This document shows, piece by piece, positions 33,103 to 45,163 of a stretch of DNA of 64,000 nt. The stretch spans positions 62,001 through 126,000 of the forward strand of contig JAIXMQ010000025.1 in the NCBI GenBank assembly GCA_025716855.1, in the 5' to 3' direction. Numbering within the stretch: position 1 is the first letter of the stretch; the number at the start of each line of letters is the position of its first letter. This DNA comes from Pilaira anomala (Eukaryota > Mucoromycota > Mucoromycetes > Mucorales > Mucoraceae). Under the pieces are notes generated by a model that was not told where the DNA came from, ran no database searches, and worked only from the letters and a program-made list of their open reading frames with translations. A program made the position numbers and the translations under genes.

Positions 33103-33423
33103 TTTGATTTTTTTAAAAAAAAAAAAGGAAGAAGAAAAGAAAAGAAAAGAAAAAGACAAAATAATCTAATCCCGAAATTAAGTAATATATCAAGTCAACA
33201 ATAGTAATATGGGCGTTATTTCTAATTAAGAGGAGAGCGCCCTTTGGTAAATATGTATGTCATATGACTTGAACAACAAAAACAAAAACTTTAAAAAATG
33301 CTTATTTGAAAATTATGCATGTGTTTGACAGTTGAAAGAAAAAAAAATTATACATATATAAAAAAAAAAATGAGTATAATGTTTTTATTATGTTTCTAAA
33401 GATGTATTTAAGAAAGATTTTTA

Positions 33424-33454
<31 letters not shown>

Positions 33455-33460
33455 ACAAAA
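33103..33460. other. Intergenic
   Basis: About 360 bp between the 5' end of the zinc-finger gene and the 3' end of the sulfite reductase gene. It includes a purine run at 33124-33150 (a CT tract on the coding strand) and a (GA)n run at 33432-33454 directly after the sulfite reductase stop. Confidence 0.6.
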
Positions 33461-36400
33461 TTAATAGACTTCAAGGATATAAGATTCTTTTTCCTTCCAT
33501 TCTTCAATAAGTTCAGAAGCTCTAGCAGTAGTGATACCACTGTATTTGGTAAGACCATGAACGACAGCATCCTTGACATCCGGTACAGGCCAAGTAGGAC
33601 CACACAAGTAGAAATGACCATTTTGATTCATCAAGTATTCATTCAACATTTCAGCGTCTTCCATCATCTTGTGTTGAATATAGACCTTTTCCTTTTGATC
33701 ACGAGAGAAAGCAAGACCCATATGAGACAAGACACCATCAGCATGATAAGCTTCTAATTCTTCACCATAAAGGTATTCCATCGATCGATTACGAGAACCA
33801 AAGTAAAGCACCACAGGACCGACCTTCTTACCAGCTGCCTTAGCCAAATAACGTTCTTGAATGAAAGCACGGAAAGGAGCCATACCAGTACCGAGACCAG
33901 CCATGATCACAGGTTGAGAATCAAGAGGAGGTAACTTCATGACGGAAGGCTTGATCGAGACAGTAATGTTATCACCCACCTTCAAGTTTGTCAAGTAACG
34001 AGTACATTGACCGAATCGGTTCTTACCAGCCGCATTCTTCCATTCAACCGCCACAATCAATAAATGAACCGAGTTATTAAACATCTTTTGAGAAGAGGCA
34101 ATCGAGTAATGACGAGGCTTGATGGGAGAAATGATGTGAGCAAGGGCTTCAACAGATGGCTTGGCAGAAGTGAATTCACGCAAGAGTTCTTCATAAGTGA
34201 CCGTATCATCTACACGCTTCTTAAAGTCTTCTTTACCTTCAGGAGAGATCAAGTATAACAATTGTTCCTTTTCCTTAGGATCCGTAGCAAAAGAAGCAAG
34301 ACTTTCATAGAATTTCTTGGAGGGACGACCAAAGATATCCAAGGTTTGAGAAAAGTATTGGAACACAGTACGGTTTTCTTGAATAACTGAATCACCGTTC
34401 TTGACAGAGATGATGTCCTTACCATTTAATCCATACCAATCCAAAAAGTCTTGAACGTCTTGATAATCGTTGTGACCATGTACACCAAGAGCATCACCCA
34501 ATTCGTACTTGAGGTTAGAGTTGGTGGTATCGAATTCGATATGGAATACGTTACGATCATATGTATCAGGAGTTAAACGTCTGTTTTCACCTACACGGAT
34601 AACAAATGTGGATTCATGTAAATCAGGACGAATTGCTTCTTCGGTCTTGTAAGCTTCTTTAAACATGAGTTGCCAAGCTGCCTTATGCCATTTACCAGAT
34701 TCAACACCATTTCCTCCTTCTTCTTCTTCTTCTGCAGTGACTTGAGCCACCTCTTCTTCTAATTCCTCTTCACCCACCACACGATCCAAAGGTAAAGCAG
34801 GTAAAGCAACATCACTTACTTCAAGAATAGTCCAAGGAGGTAACAATTCAACAGGAGTTAATTCCTTAGTAACAGCATCCACAATGGTCTTGGTTAAAGA
34901 GGCCAAAGTATATTGAACCTCAGTTTCCTTTGAGATTTGTAATTCTTGATAAAGTTTAGCAAGATGTTGATCAGGATGAGATACCTTTTTAGCCAAGATC
35001 AAGAAGACGGCTTCCCAGATAAGATGAGTGGATTTGATGTTCAAACCTAATTCTTGAGCAATACGAGCAGCATCAATTGTATAGAGCTTAGCGTTAATTT
35101 CTGTTAAACCAAACTTGAATTCACTCGATAAGACACCTTCAATTTCATCACCGTGTTTCCAAGGACCATGAAGAACCACAGTAGCATTCTTTGAAGCATG
35201 AGATAAAGTATTGTATTCAGAAATAACCGATACATTATGAACAGCAATAAAAGAATGAGGAGCGGTCGTTGTAGGACCCGTAGTTAAATGAGTATGAGTG
35301 ACAGCGCCACCTACACGATAAGCATCACGAGTCAAACGAGCACAGACATTGGTTTGAGGATCAGCCGATTGAATGAGATGAGCATCATGAATAGCAGCAG
35401 TAGTCGTTCCATCTTGATCGACATCCCAAAAGATAGCACTCCAAGCAGCATCACTCTTTTCAAGCAAGATAGTTTCATCGGAAACAGATACACTGAAAGG
35501 TTCAGCAACAAGGTTAATGAAGGATTCAGTTTCAGATTCTTTCAAAAGAGAAGGAATATGAGTAGCATGGATATGGTTGAAATCAGTCGCTTGAGCACTC
35601 ACTAAACGAGGACGTTGATCACGAGCAAGAGGACCAAATCGAATCGAGGCAGCAATATCTAAATAAAGAGGACCATTGAATGCATATAACCCAGCACCTT
35701 CTTCCAATACAATCAAACGACGAGTAGATTTAGGTAAAGCCTCAATGAAATCAGAAGTAGACCAAGGACGGAATACACGCACACTTAATAAACCTACACT
35801 TGCACCCAAGAAAGAAGCAGCACGAGAAACAGCTTGTTGAATACCATGTTGAGAAGCACTTAAAGTCACCAAGACAGTTTCGGGGTTAGAAGCACCCGTA
35901 TATTCAAAAGGCTTGTAGTTGAGTTGACCAAGTACCTTCTTGGTGATTTGATAAGACTCAGTTAAATGAGTAAGAGCAGAAGGAACTGAACTAGATAATT
36001 TAGCAAGTTGAGAGAAGCTGGTCAAGTTCACCTTTTCAATTTCCTTGGAAGCATTGACACCATGGAAGAAATGGATGACGGGTAAACCAATGGAACGGGA
36101 TAATACATGAGCCACAATAGACATATCATGCGCTTCTTGAGCATTAGCAGAAGATAATAAGATGGCACCGGTGTTACGAGCAGCAAGTACAGCATCTACA
36201 TTAGCTGAAGCAATTAAATCTTGATCAACGGATTGAGCGGCGATATGGAATACAACAGGTTGACGTTCCGCAACTAAAGAATGTAAGTTTGGAATCATGG
36301 ATAATAAAGCTTGAGAAGTAGCTAAAACGGAGAGATGCTTGTTTTGAGCATTATCAAGGGCACCTTGAACAGCTTGAAGAGCACCAGCACGGGTTTCCAT

Positions 36401-36841
36401 CTCTACTACCTTGACAAGATCTTGGTTTGCGTTACGAACATGATGTTTTGACCAAGAAGATAATTCATGACCGAGATAAGTAGAAAGACCTGAACCAGGA
36501 TAGACAAAGACGATATCGGAAAGACCATAGGCAACATAATCTACTGCATGATTAGCATCAATTAATCTAACTTGAGAATCTTGAGAAGGACAAGTGAAAA
36601 GGTATTCAAGAGCATTCTTTACTCTTGATTCTAATAAGATAGATCCATCTTCATCTACAATGGTGGTTTGACTTCCTGCTGTAGAGACTGCATCAATTTC
36701 TTTTTTTAATTCAGCTGTCACGGCTTTTACAAGATCAGGGGAAACAACATTGATTTTTCTTTCCTTTTGTTGAATGGTATCGTTGACTGGAAAAGCCTTT
36801 GATTTAACAAGAGATGCAACGAGTGCTGCTGATGCAAACAT
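33461..36841 (-). CDS. MET10: Sulfite reductase (NADPH) flavoprotein subunit
   Basis: A single uninterrupted exon of 1126 codons, unusual among intron-rich neighbours. The N-terminal two thirds resemble the pyruvate:ferredoxin oxidoreductase-like region of fungal Met10 (VDYVAYGLSDIVFVYPGSGL, VVEMETRAGALQAVQGALDN). The C-terminal third is an FNR-type FAD/NADPH module: FAD contacts in KPRHYSIASSQKMFNNSVHL, the NADPH-site GLGTGMAPFRAFIQERYLA, VLYFGSRNRSMEYLYGEELE and the terminal HFYLCGPTWPVPDVKDAVVH. It passes electrons from NADPH to the haem subunit that reduces sulfite to sulfide for methionine and cysteine synthesis. Length is close to yeast Met10 (about 1035 aa), with an extra acidic linker (VAQVTAEEEEEGGNG). 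(GA)n tracts lie just outside both ends. Confidence 0.93.
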   Translation of the reverse strand: MFASAALVASLVKSKAFPVNDTIQQKERKINVVSPDLVKAVTAELKKEIDAVSTAGSQTTIVDEDGSILLESRVKNALEYLFTCPSQDSQVRLIDANHAVDYVAYGLSDIVFVYPGSGLSTYLGHELSSWSKHHVRNANQDLVKVVEMETRAGALQAVQGALDNAQNKHLSVLATSQALLSMIPNLHSLVAERQPVVFHIAAQSVDQDLIASANVDAVLAARNTGAILLSSANAQEAHDMSIVAHVLSRSIGLPVIHFFHGVNASKEIEKVNLTSFSQLAKLSSSVPSALTHLTESYQITKKVLGQLNYKPFEYTGASNPETVLVTLSASQHGIQQAVSRAASFLGASVGLLSVRVFRPWSTSDFIEALPKSTRRLIVLEEGAGLYAFNGPLYLDIAASIRFGPLARDQRPRLVSAQATDFNHIHATHIPSLLKESETESFINLVAEPFSVSVSDETILLEKSDAAWSAIFWDVDQDGTTTAAIHDAHLIQSADPQTNVCARLTRDAYRVGGAVTHTHLTTGPTTTAPHSFIAVHNVSVISEYNTLSHASKNATVVLHGPWKHGDEIEGVLSSEFKFGLTEINAKLYTIDAARIAQELGLNIKSTHLIWEAVFLILAKKVSHPDQHLAKLYQELQISKETEVQYTLASLTKTIVDAVTKELTPVELLPPWTILEVSDVALPALPLDRVVGEEELEEEVAQVTAEEEEEGGNGVESGKWHKAAWQLMFKEAYKTEEAIRPDLHESTFVIRVGENRRLTPDTYDRNVFHIEFDTTNSNLKYELGDALGVHGHNDYQDVQDFLDWYGLNGKDIISVKNGDSVIQENRTVFQYFSQTLDIFGRPSKKFYESLASFATDPKEKEQLLYLISPEGKEDFKKRVDDTVTYEELLREFTSAKPSVEALAHIISPIKPRHYSIASSQKMFNNSVHLLIVAVEWKNAAGKNRFGQCTRYLTNLKVGDNITVSIKPSVMKLPPLDSQPVIMAGLGTGMAPFRAFIQERYLAKAAGKKVGPVVLYFGSRNRSMEYLYGEELEAYHADGVLSHMGLAFSRDQKEKVYIQHKMMEDAEMLNEYLMNQNGHFYLCGPTWPVPDVKDAVVHGLTKYSGITTARASELIEEWKEKESYILEVY

Positions 36842-37107
36842 AATTTACTTTTTAAAAAAAAAAAAAAAAAAATAAAAAAGAGAGAGAGAGAGTTATCGAA
36901 AAAATAGAAAAAAATAAATATATATATTAATTATATATATATTATTCATGGGCACGCCATAACGGAAAAACACCCACTAAAAAAAGAAAAAAATTGCGCC
37001 ATTGTTTCTCCGTCGTTGCTAATTTTCAATTTTTAAAGCGTAATTAGATGCATCCTTTTCATTGGTCGTATTTTTCTTTTTGCTTTTAATAAAAAAAAAT
37101 AAGCAGA

Positions 37108-37138
<31 letters not shown>

Positions 37139-38640
37139 ATCATTATTTCTAATACTGAAGAGATCAAGATATCAGATCAAAATTACATCTACTGTCAAAA
37201 AAAAAAAAAAAAACTTGCTGATCTTTAGAACAAATTTATCACCAGTAGTTATAACCACCTCCAAATCATCGGTAACAGCACGGTATCTTTTTCAAGCGAA
37301 CGTTTTCAGATCACTAAATCCACCAGCTGTGACGAAGTCTTGCTTTCTGGTGAGGGATCAATAGCAACATAAGAGGTCCCGAGAATCAAACTTTTTGTCA
37401 CTTTCAATCTTTTTTTTTTTACAGACTTGTATATAGCGACGAGGTTTCACGTTTCTTTCTTCTACTACTGCCTTTGTTTCAGCGTGAAACGCCCTGACCA
37501 TAAAATCTCCGTCATAAACAGTTTTTTTTAAGAAATACAGAGATGTTGCGATAGCATCAAAAAAAATGAAGCTTTAATTCTTCATAGAAAGGCTTTCGTA
37601 TTCCCCCCCCCCCTTTTACGAGCTTCAAGCCACTAAGGAATTCAGGCTATCTTTCTAAGTTTAGATCCCTTCTTATTTGGTTCTATATCATCGTTTATTT
37701 GTAATTGACTGTGAGATAAAAATACCTCATCACATTCAATTAAGGTAGCAATTGTTTCTTGTCAAAGTAAAGAAATTGAAGACCGTCTGAGTGGAGTCAG
37801 ATTCAGAGCTTGGGTCATTTGATCGACTTTTAACTTCTTGTTATCAACAGCTTCAGAACAGCCTTCGTTGAAAGTGAGCCTAGCCTTTTTTTTTCAACTT
37901 GCTGGTAGACAGGGTGGTGCTTTATTTTGAAATGTTTTTGTCTAGGCTTCCAAAAGCTTTGTGCTTTGACCCATTGAAGGTACAGGCTGTGATTTAAAAT
38001 GAAAAAAGAAAGGAAGAGAAAAAAAAAATAACTGTTTGCAATTAATCATGTGGCGTGTGAATATATATAAAAAAAAAAAGTAGTCATACGCATAAACCAT
38101 ATGACATTATAAGTATTACTGCAGTGAGTTTAGAACAGACTAATTAGCGCATGAAGATACTACTGGAACAAGCAAAGAAATTTTCTTACGTCTAAAAGAT
38201 GAATAAACCTTATTTATGCATGATGTGTGTGTATATATTCTAAAATGAATGAATTGAAAAAAAGAGATAGACCTTAACTAATAAGGTGGGTGATTGATGA
38301 TAAGAAGAAGAAACAAAAATGATAAAAGTATTGCCTCTTAATTATGACACTCACTAGATTGATGTCTTTTGGCCAAATGAGAGTAAAGATCAAAGATGCA
38401 AGATGGGTACACAGACACACAACAGTAATGAGGGGGTAAACATTTACGTTTTTTTTTCTTGAGACGACTGTGCAACATGTCAACTTTTTATTATTATTTT
38501 ACCGAAATTGGGAAGTTAAAAAAAAAAAAAAAAAAAAACCTCCCCCTTCTATGAGAGATGATGATATTACAAAACGAAAAGAAAAAAAAAAGGAATATTA
38601 AAATATATATAATACAATCAAAGTTTTTAAAAAAAGAAAA
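36842..38640. other. Intergenic with scraps of coding-like sequence
   Basis: 1.8 kb between two minus-strand genes. It has GA runs near 36880 and 37105-37133. On the minus strand, about 37190-37372 reads GTSYVAIDPSPESKTSSQLV, then after a frame change AVTDDLEVVITTGDKFVLKI, interrupted by stops, so it is probably a decayed gene. A further minus-strand segment at about 38358-38450 (YPLITVVCLCTHLASLIFTL) ends at a donor-like gtgagt and could be an orphan exon. An 8-bp inverted repeat gtttcacg/cgtgaaac lies at about 37444-37488. Confidence 0.35.
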
Positions 38641-39752
38641 CTAATTAAAATGTTTGCTATAAATCTTTTTCAATTGTTCCATAAAGACAAACATAAGAGT
38701 AGTATGTGGACTAAAAATAAGGTTTAGATGAGTATAACGTTGCAATTAAATAAATGAAAAAAAAAAAATAGTTTACCCAATACGAAGATAATGAGCCAAG
38801 AAACCTTTATAGAGACCACGCACGCCTTCAATCTTGGTAATCTTTACAAAACAATCCACAGAATTCTTATACAAAAGACCTTTACCGTTTGCATCTACAC
38901 CTTGATTATACATACGAGTTGAAACGACATCAAATGGATTCATAGCTAAACAAACCAAGACACCTGTGAACATGGAAGTAGCGAAATGAGTACTGAATGT
39001 ATCTGGGAAACCAAATCTCTTTAACAAGATATCTTTTCCAATCATATAAGTAGGCATCTGTACAGCTGAGCCTACACCAGCTCTTGCCATTGCAGCGTCT
39101 GCACCACGATAAAGACCACGTAAGCCTTCATTTCGATAGATTTGAGATAATGCACTCATAGCAGACTTCATTTCATGTTGATGACCAATGTTTTTAAATA
39201 CGGGAGAAAACGATTGTCTACGAGTCTTGATCAAATAGAGTGGAGAACCCAAGACGGCACCTACAACACCTGCAAAGGCACCAGAGAATACACCAGCGGC
39301 TAAAATACTAGAGTCCGATTTCAAATTGAATGCATGGATCAGGTTTTTATGTACGGGTTCATATAATCCTAAACGACTACCGTTCAAACAGATTTGATAA
39401 AAATAGGCCACACTCAATCCTCTTTGAGCTCCTCGAATACCCTCGTGTTGAAATACTACCTTTAATGCTTGAAAACTATTATGATACGGTCTATCTGCCT
39501 TTGAAAGTGTACCGGCTCTTACTAACTCTCCTTGTAACTGAAGACGAGTCTTGACGACCTATTGGTTTTTTATACTTTCAATATCTTTATAGTACTTTCT
39601 CGATATATATATATTTTTTTTTTCTTTACCTCCCAGGGGTTTGTAAAAGTAACAGCACCACAAGCTGCAAGTCCACCAATCACAAAACCTACAGCTGTAT
39701 CCTTGACTTTGTTATTTACTTTAGGTTGTTCTTGTATAGCTAATGTGGACAT
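38641..39752 (-). CDS. OAC1: Mitochondrial carrier, oxaloacetate-carrier (OAC1/SLC25A35) type
   Basis: Three exons fit in phase: 39630-39752, 38777-39558 and 38641-38710 (324 aa, the length of yeast Oac1). Three carrier repeats each have the signature Px(D/E)xx(K/R)-like motif: TNPWE/VVKTRLQLQGE across the first intron, GSPLYLIKTRRQSF and MNPFDVVSTRMYNQ. The RIG/PHTTLMFVFMEQLKKIY C-terminus, also split by an intron, matches this subfamily. It sits in the inner mitochondrial membrane; yeast Oac1 transports oxaloacetate, sulfate and related anions. The second repeat has LYL instead of an acidic residue after the Pro, as in this subfamily. It is divergent from the BCAS3-like gene across 550 bp. 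Confidence 0.87.
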
Positions 39753-40305
39753 GATGAAGAAGTAATAATAAAAAAAAAAAAAGAAAAAGAAAAGGTAAAA
39801 AAAGGGTAATTAAATAAAAGTGTTTAATAGGGAAAAATTAAGCCAGTTTAAAGATTTGTACTTTATTACTCATTGTGTAATAATTGGATCTTGGCTCTTG
39901 CTGAGTGGGATTTTCCCCAAGTGATTGGTCATTTTGCAGTGAAGTGTGATAATGACAGGTGATTGGTCAATCGAAGCACAACAACTACAATGCAAAAATA
40001 GTATATTATTTTATTCTCCCTTTTTCTTCTTCTTTAAGACAACAAAAACTTAATCTCAATTACTTTTTTTTTTTTTTGGTTGTTGTTATTATTATTACCA
40101 CTTTGATCATTAAACTAGAAGCTTGCTTTTTTTTTTCTTCTATTCAACAAAAAAAAAAGAGAGAACGTTATATATAAATACTTTTTTAAAAAAAAACATT
40201 AACATACAGGAACAAAAAAAACAAAAAATAAGGTAAGTAAACTGTGTTTTAATAGTTGAAGAAGTGTTTATTGATTCAAAATAGAAAAAAAAAAAAGAAA
40301 CCAAA
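39753..40305. promoter_or_regulatory. Divergent promoter region with a 5'-UTR intron
   Basis: 553 bp between the carrier gene (minus) and the BCAS3-like gene (plus). It has pyrimidine tracts on both coding strands near the starts, and a candidate 52-nt intron in the BCAS3-like leader (40233-40284, gtaagt...atag) just 21 nt before its ATG. Two copies of gtgattggtca occur at about 39920-39968. Confidence 0.5.
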
Positions 40306-40548
40306 ATGAATACAAACGCTTATACTGGAGTTCGAGCAGAACCAAAGTTCTTGAGGTTAGATTTTGATAAGAGTTTCTATCAAAAAAAAAAAAAAAATTA
40401 ACTGTTTTATAAAAAAAAAAGGGATCCAACATCACTTGAATCAATTTCTTCAGGTATATCAAGAATATCGTCTTATGTTGCATCGAATTTACCTAAAAGA
40501 AAATCAAGTATGACGTCTCCATTTGATCCACAATTCCAACAATATCAA

Positions 40549-40595
<47 letters not shown>

Positions 40596-43353
40596 ACAAC
40601 AACAAAAACAACAAAAGAGAGAAGAAGAGGAAGAAGAATTCAATGATATGGAAGGATATGATACAATTACGTATGCTTCATTTGATAAATTAGAGTATAG
40701 AGATACGAATCTATCTTGTTTATTACTTGGTTATCATGATGGATTTCAATTATGGGATATTACCAATCCAGATAATGTACATGAATTATGTTCTATTAGA
40801 GATAAAGAATCATTTGGGACAGTGTCATATATTCATTTAATCAAATCAACAGATGATGGACCGTTATTAGCTATCATGTAAATTATAATTTAATTTTTCT
40901 CACACACTATTTTTTTACTGGTTTTATTTATTTATTTATTATTATTATTATTTTTTTTTTTTTGATAGATCTGAAACGGTTGTCAAAGATACTACTAGTA
41001 CTATGAAAGATGGATCAATGAAACATCATCGAACAGAATCAAATAATTCAAGTATAAATTGTTCAACTAGTATTATCTTTTATGCCTTAATGTCACAATC
41101 TATCATCAAGACAATAAATAATTTTAATGATGAAGAGGATGATACGATAGTAGTCACATGCATAAAAAGTAACCACAAGGTCATTGCACTGGTAAAAAAA
41201 AAAAAAAAAAAAAAAAAAAATAATGAATATATACATCATCATCTCTTACTAACTTAAATTTTTTTAAGGGCTGCTTATCACGTCATAAATCTTCAATTCA
41301 TATCTTATCCACACGAGATTTTAAACCATTTTCAAGTCCTTTAACAGATATTTATCATGATCCAAATACCGGACCTATCTTTACTTTAGGCACTCGATTC
41401 ATAGCCTATGCAACTCATACTGCGGTACTGAATTCTGACCCGATCATGACATCATTAACCAATAAGAGTATCAGTTATACAGGATTTGGTGTACTTCAAG
41501 GTGAAAAAGATGTGAAAGGTGCTGCTAAAGACATTGCAAAAGAAGTCGTGAGTGGTATGAAGACCTTGGGAGAATTTGGTTATAATACCTTTACCAATTA
41601 TTTTGGAAATAATAATAATAATAATAACAACAGTATTACTACCAATCCATCTACGCCACAAAACAACGTTGAAAAAATGATGTACAGTTCAAACAGTCCC
41701 AGAAGTCATACTAGTTCACAAGATTTAAATGCTTCTACTGGCACTGGCACTGGCACCACAACAACAACAATGAAGAAAATGATACCATCTGGAATGATTA
41801 TGATACGAGATATACTAAAGTTACCAACAACGCCTACACGAAACTTATCCTTATCTACCATTGCTCATTTTCGACCTCATACACACCCTGTTACCTGTTT
41901 AAATTTTAATCAGGCAGGTACATTACTTTTATCTGCATCAAAACAAGGACATACGTTTCATATCTTTTCAATCTTGACAAATACCACGACCATTGGAAAT
42001 GCATCCCATTTATATAGTCTATCAAGAGGTATTACCGATGCTCAAGTAGAAGATTGTCAATTCTCTATGGACTCTACATGGTGTGCCATCAGTACAGCAA
42101 GAGGTACAACGCATGTCTATGCGATTAATCCGTACGGTGGAAAACCCGAGATCTCAGGCCATGTTCATGGAAAAGTCAATAATCCTACATTCCATCCATT
42201 CATGAACAAGTCTAAATCAAAAGCAACCACATTAAGTTCTGTCGTTCGTATAAAACAACGTAGAAAAATGCCAGGTAATTTAAGTGCATCTCAAGACGAT
42301 CTTGGCAAATTTTCTTCTGCCTCCGCAGCAGCAGCTGCAGCAGCAGCATCTGGAAATAACAATGGATTTGGATATTATGGTCCGACACCACCTCATTATA
42401 TACCCACCAATACAATTCAACCTATCCTCTTATCCTCCTCTCGTGCAGTCAACAAAGAACGTCGAGCCAAGATTACGTCTATGTTTGTTACTGCAAGTAA
42501 ATCACCTTATCTTGTAAATAATAGTAGTATCTATCATAAATCCAGTACGGACTCGAGTACGCATATCAGTGCATCCAGTGCATCCTCTGCTCCACATCAT
42601 GCACCACTTGTAGGGACGATTAAACAACAAGCCAGTAGTATGTTATCTTCATTTGGATCAAGTATGAGTCATCTTTCTTATTTACCTAACGCACCTCAAG
42701 CGTCACAAAAGACGACGACGACGACGACTACAAAATGGAACGATAAAAGCGATACACTCATGTTTGGATTTGATGAAGAGTACGATGATTCATCCAAGAT
42801 GATGAATGATGAAGTTGGGTACCAAGACCTTTACTCGTTTCATCCCGACGGTATCTTGACTTTACATCGGTGTTGGGTTGTCAAGACCGTAGTGAAGAAA
42901 AGAGAGAATGGACGTAATTTAGAGAAATTCGATCTTTCTTTAAGAGAAGAAGATGTAGCTGAATGGCGTGTCGCTAGAAATGCGGATTGGGATCAAGTCA
43001 AGTTACCACTTACACAGTCCATGAGTAGTCCTACAGAACCCAAGACAAGAAAGACAAAAAGTAGTACAAAGAAACTTTGGTTGTCAAATGCAGAGATTAC
43101 GACTTATGCTAATTTAGCAGATGATACTGCGTTATGGACACAACATCAGTTCAAGTTTCAAACGTTTAAAGAAACCAAGGATTTACAAAGGGTGTTGAAT
43201 GCTGGGATTATACCGGCGACGGATACCATGGTTATGTTGAAAGGTATGCCTGAACCTGTTTCGAGTCGTATTGATCGTGTTCGAAAGACAACCACTCGTA
43301 TTGCAAATGATAGTGTGGAAGAGAATATGGAAGATGCTTTAGCTGAATTAGAA

Positions 43354-43390
<37 letters not shown>

Positions 43391-43941
43391 AACGGGTAAA
43401 CTAATATCATCTATATATAGATAATATATCAAAAGCAATGCAAAGTTCATTCTCTCCTTCATCCAATTCAATCAATACAAGCCCAGCCGCAACCAGTTTA
43501 AAATGGTTATCCTCTAGTGCGAATGCAGCCATGAACGGAGGTGTACCCTCACCTTCACCTTCCTCAGTGAACAATAAATCGTTTTTAGATAGAAATTCAT
43601 CGATTTCATTTGAAGATGCGTATTTGATTCATATGGGAAGTGGACCTAGTCCAGAACCTTCGATGCATCATCATCATCATCAACAACAACAGAATTTACA
43701 GCATAGTTCATTAATTCAGTTTGAAGAAGAAGAGATGATGGAAGATATTATACGGTTGGAAGAAGAGGAGGAGGATGATGATGATAGTGATATGAGTGTA
43801 CAGAAAGAAGTGTATTCACCTGATGGAGATAATGAGGTAGCTCATCCTTCTGAGTCTATCTTTGTGGATATTCGTGACAGAAGAAGAAGAAGAGGAGGAG
43901 GAGGAGGAAAAGAAAGTGATACGGATTCGAATAGTTGGTAA
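40306..43941 (+). CDS. BCAS3-like WD40 protein (autophagy-related)
   Basis: Five exons fit in phase: 40306-40372, 40454-40877, 40969-41191, 41269-43354 and 43421-43941 (1106 aa). The N-terminus ISRISSYVASNLPKRKS is followed by a polyQ run of about 25 residues, then WD40-type blades (SCLLLGYHDGFQLWDITNPD; HPVTCLNFNQAGTLLLSASK; GHTFHIFSI; CQFSMDSTWCAISTARGTTH). The stretch SYTGFGVLQGEKDVKGAAKD followed by GMKTLGEFGYNTFTNYFG, and later DLYSFHPDGILTLHRCWVV, fits the BCAS3 family. Animal BCAS3 acts with PHAF1 on phosphoinositide-containing pre-autophagosomal membranes; that role is transferred by homology. Low-complexity N, S, A, T, Q and acidic runs are frequent. The last intron begins right in an (AT)n tract, and the C-terminal exon is mostly disordered. 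Confidence 0.83.
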
Positions 43942-44297
43942 AATAAACTATTTATGTTGCTGTTTTGTAAATAAATTATCTATTTTTTTTTTTTTTTTTT
44001 TAAAAAAGAAACCCCACCAGTGTCTTTTTTCTCACAAAAGATGTATTTGTAATAAAGTTAATTTTTTTTTTTTTTTTACTTCATCCTCGAAGCTTTATAA
44101 AGAAACTGTAATCTACTAGCATCCACAAAGTGTTTAAAAAAGTCAAATATATATATATATACGAGATGACATATAAAAAAACTACTACTATTTCCCGTAT
44201 ATTTATCTGTTTTGGGGGGTAAAAAAAAAAAAAAAAGGTACGGTAAAAGTCGGGTTTATGTGTGTACAAAGAAGAAAGTAAATAATTTATTTTTTTT
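43942..44297. other. Convergent intergenic region
   Basis: 356 bp between convergent 3' ends, holding three long T/A runs (about 43983-44004, 44060-44078, 44221-44236). No gene. Confidence 0.55.
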
Positions 44298-44907
44298 TTA
44301 TGCCTTTTGTTCTAATAATTGCTTTTGCTTGTATTCATCAGATTGACGATACCTATTAAAAAGGATTTTTTTTTTTTTTTTTTTAGTTTTCCGTATCCAA
44401 ACTATTTCTATATTAACTTACTTCCAGATACGACCACATTGAATTGAACTGGTACCGAGAATAAACAAGTTTACAGCTAATAAAGAATAATTCTTGGGAA
44501 TGATTACCATGGAATAACGAGACCAGATAAGACCGGTCATCATCAAAGCTATATATATATATATACATTAAATCAGTTTTCCTTTTTCTTTCTCGGGAAA
44601 GCTTTCTTTTTTTTTAAAAAAAAAAAAACTACTACTACTACTTACAAACATTTTGACTAACACTCAACTTTTCGGCAGGACGTTGCATATCTCCAATACC
44701 AGCAAATACCAAACACTTTTTAGTTTATTTATTTTATTTTTTAGTCACGAAAGTATCATATTTTTAGTATTCTTTTTTTTTTTTTTTTTTTTTTTTTACC
44801 CATTTCATGGCAGGTGCCCAAAAGTGAATGGTCTTAGGACCTGCTGGTGAGTCAATGAATTTACGAAGGACACCTTTGGTTACTGCAGATTGGGCTGGTG
44901 CAGACAT
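44298..44907 (-). CDS. MPC2: Mitochondrial pyruvate carrier subunit MPC2
   Basis: Four exons fit in phase: 44800-44907, 44646-44715, 44422-44548 and 44298-44352 (119 aa, the usual size). The sequence follows the family order: PAGPKTIHFWAPAMKW, LVFAGIGDMQRPAEKLSVSQ, LMMTGLIWSRYSMVIIPKNY and SLLAVNLFVLGTSSIQCGRI. It forms a heterodimer with MPC1 in the inner mitochondrial membrane and imports pyruvate. MPC1 is not in the window. A CT/GA tract lies 25-40 bp upstream of the ATG. Confidence 0.94.
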
Positions 44908-45163
44908 GACTTTAAATATAAATGAAGAAAAGAGAGAGAGAGAGAGATAAAAGAAAAAATTTCGCACTTATTTTGTGGAAAAAAAAAAGTCATTGTGTGT
45001 AATGTGATGAGGTACCTTGATTGGATAAAACTCAGTCTAATAAAAAAAAAAAAAAGTTGATGGGAGGGAGGGTATTATTAATATTTTTATAGTTATTAAA
45101 AAAAAAAAAAAAGAAGTAGAATATATGTATGTACAGGTAAAAAAAAAAAGCAAAATAAATAAA

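Noticed and set aside
33103..33159. Upstream in-frame start for the 3CxxC protein
   Set aside because: The extra 19 residues are a translated pyrimidine tract; the zinc-finger protein reads naturally from the later ATG.
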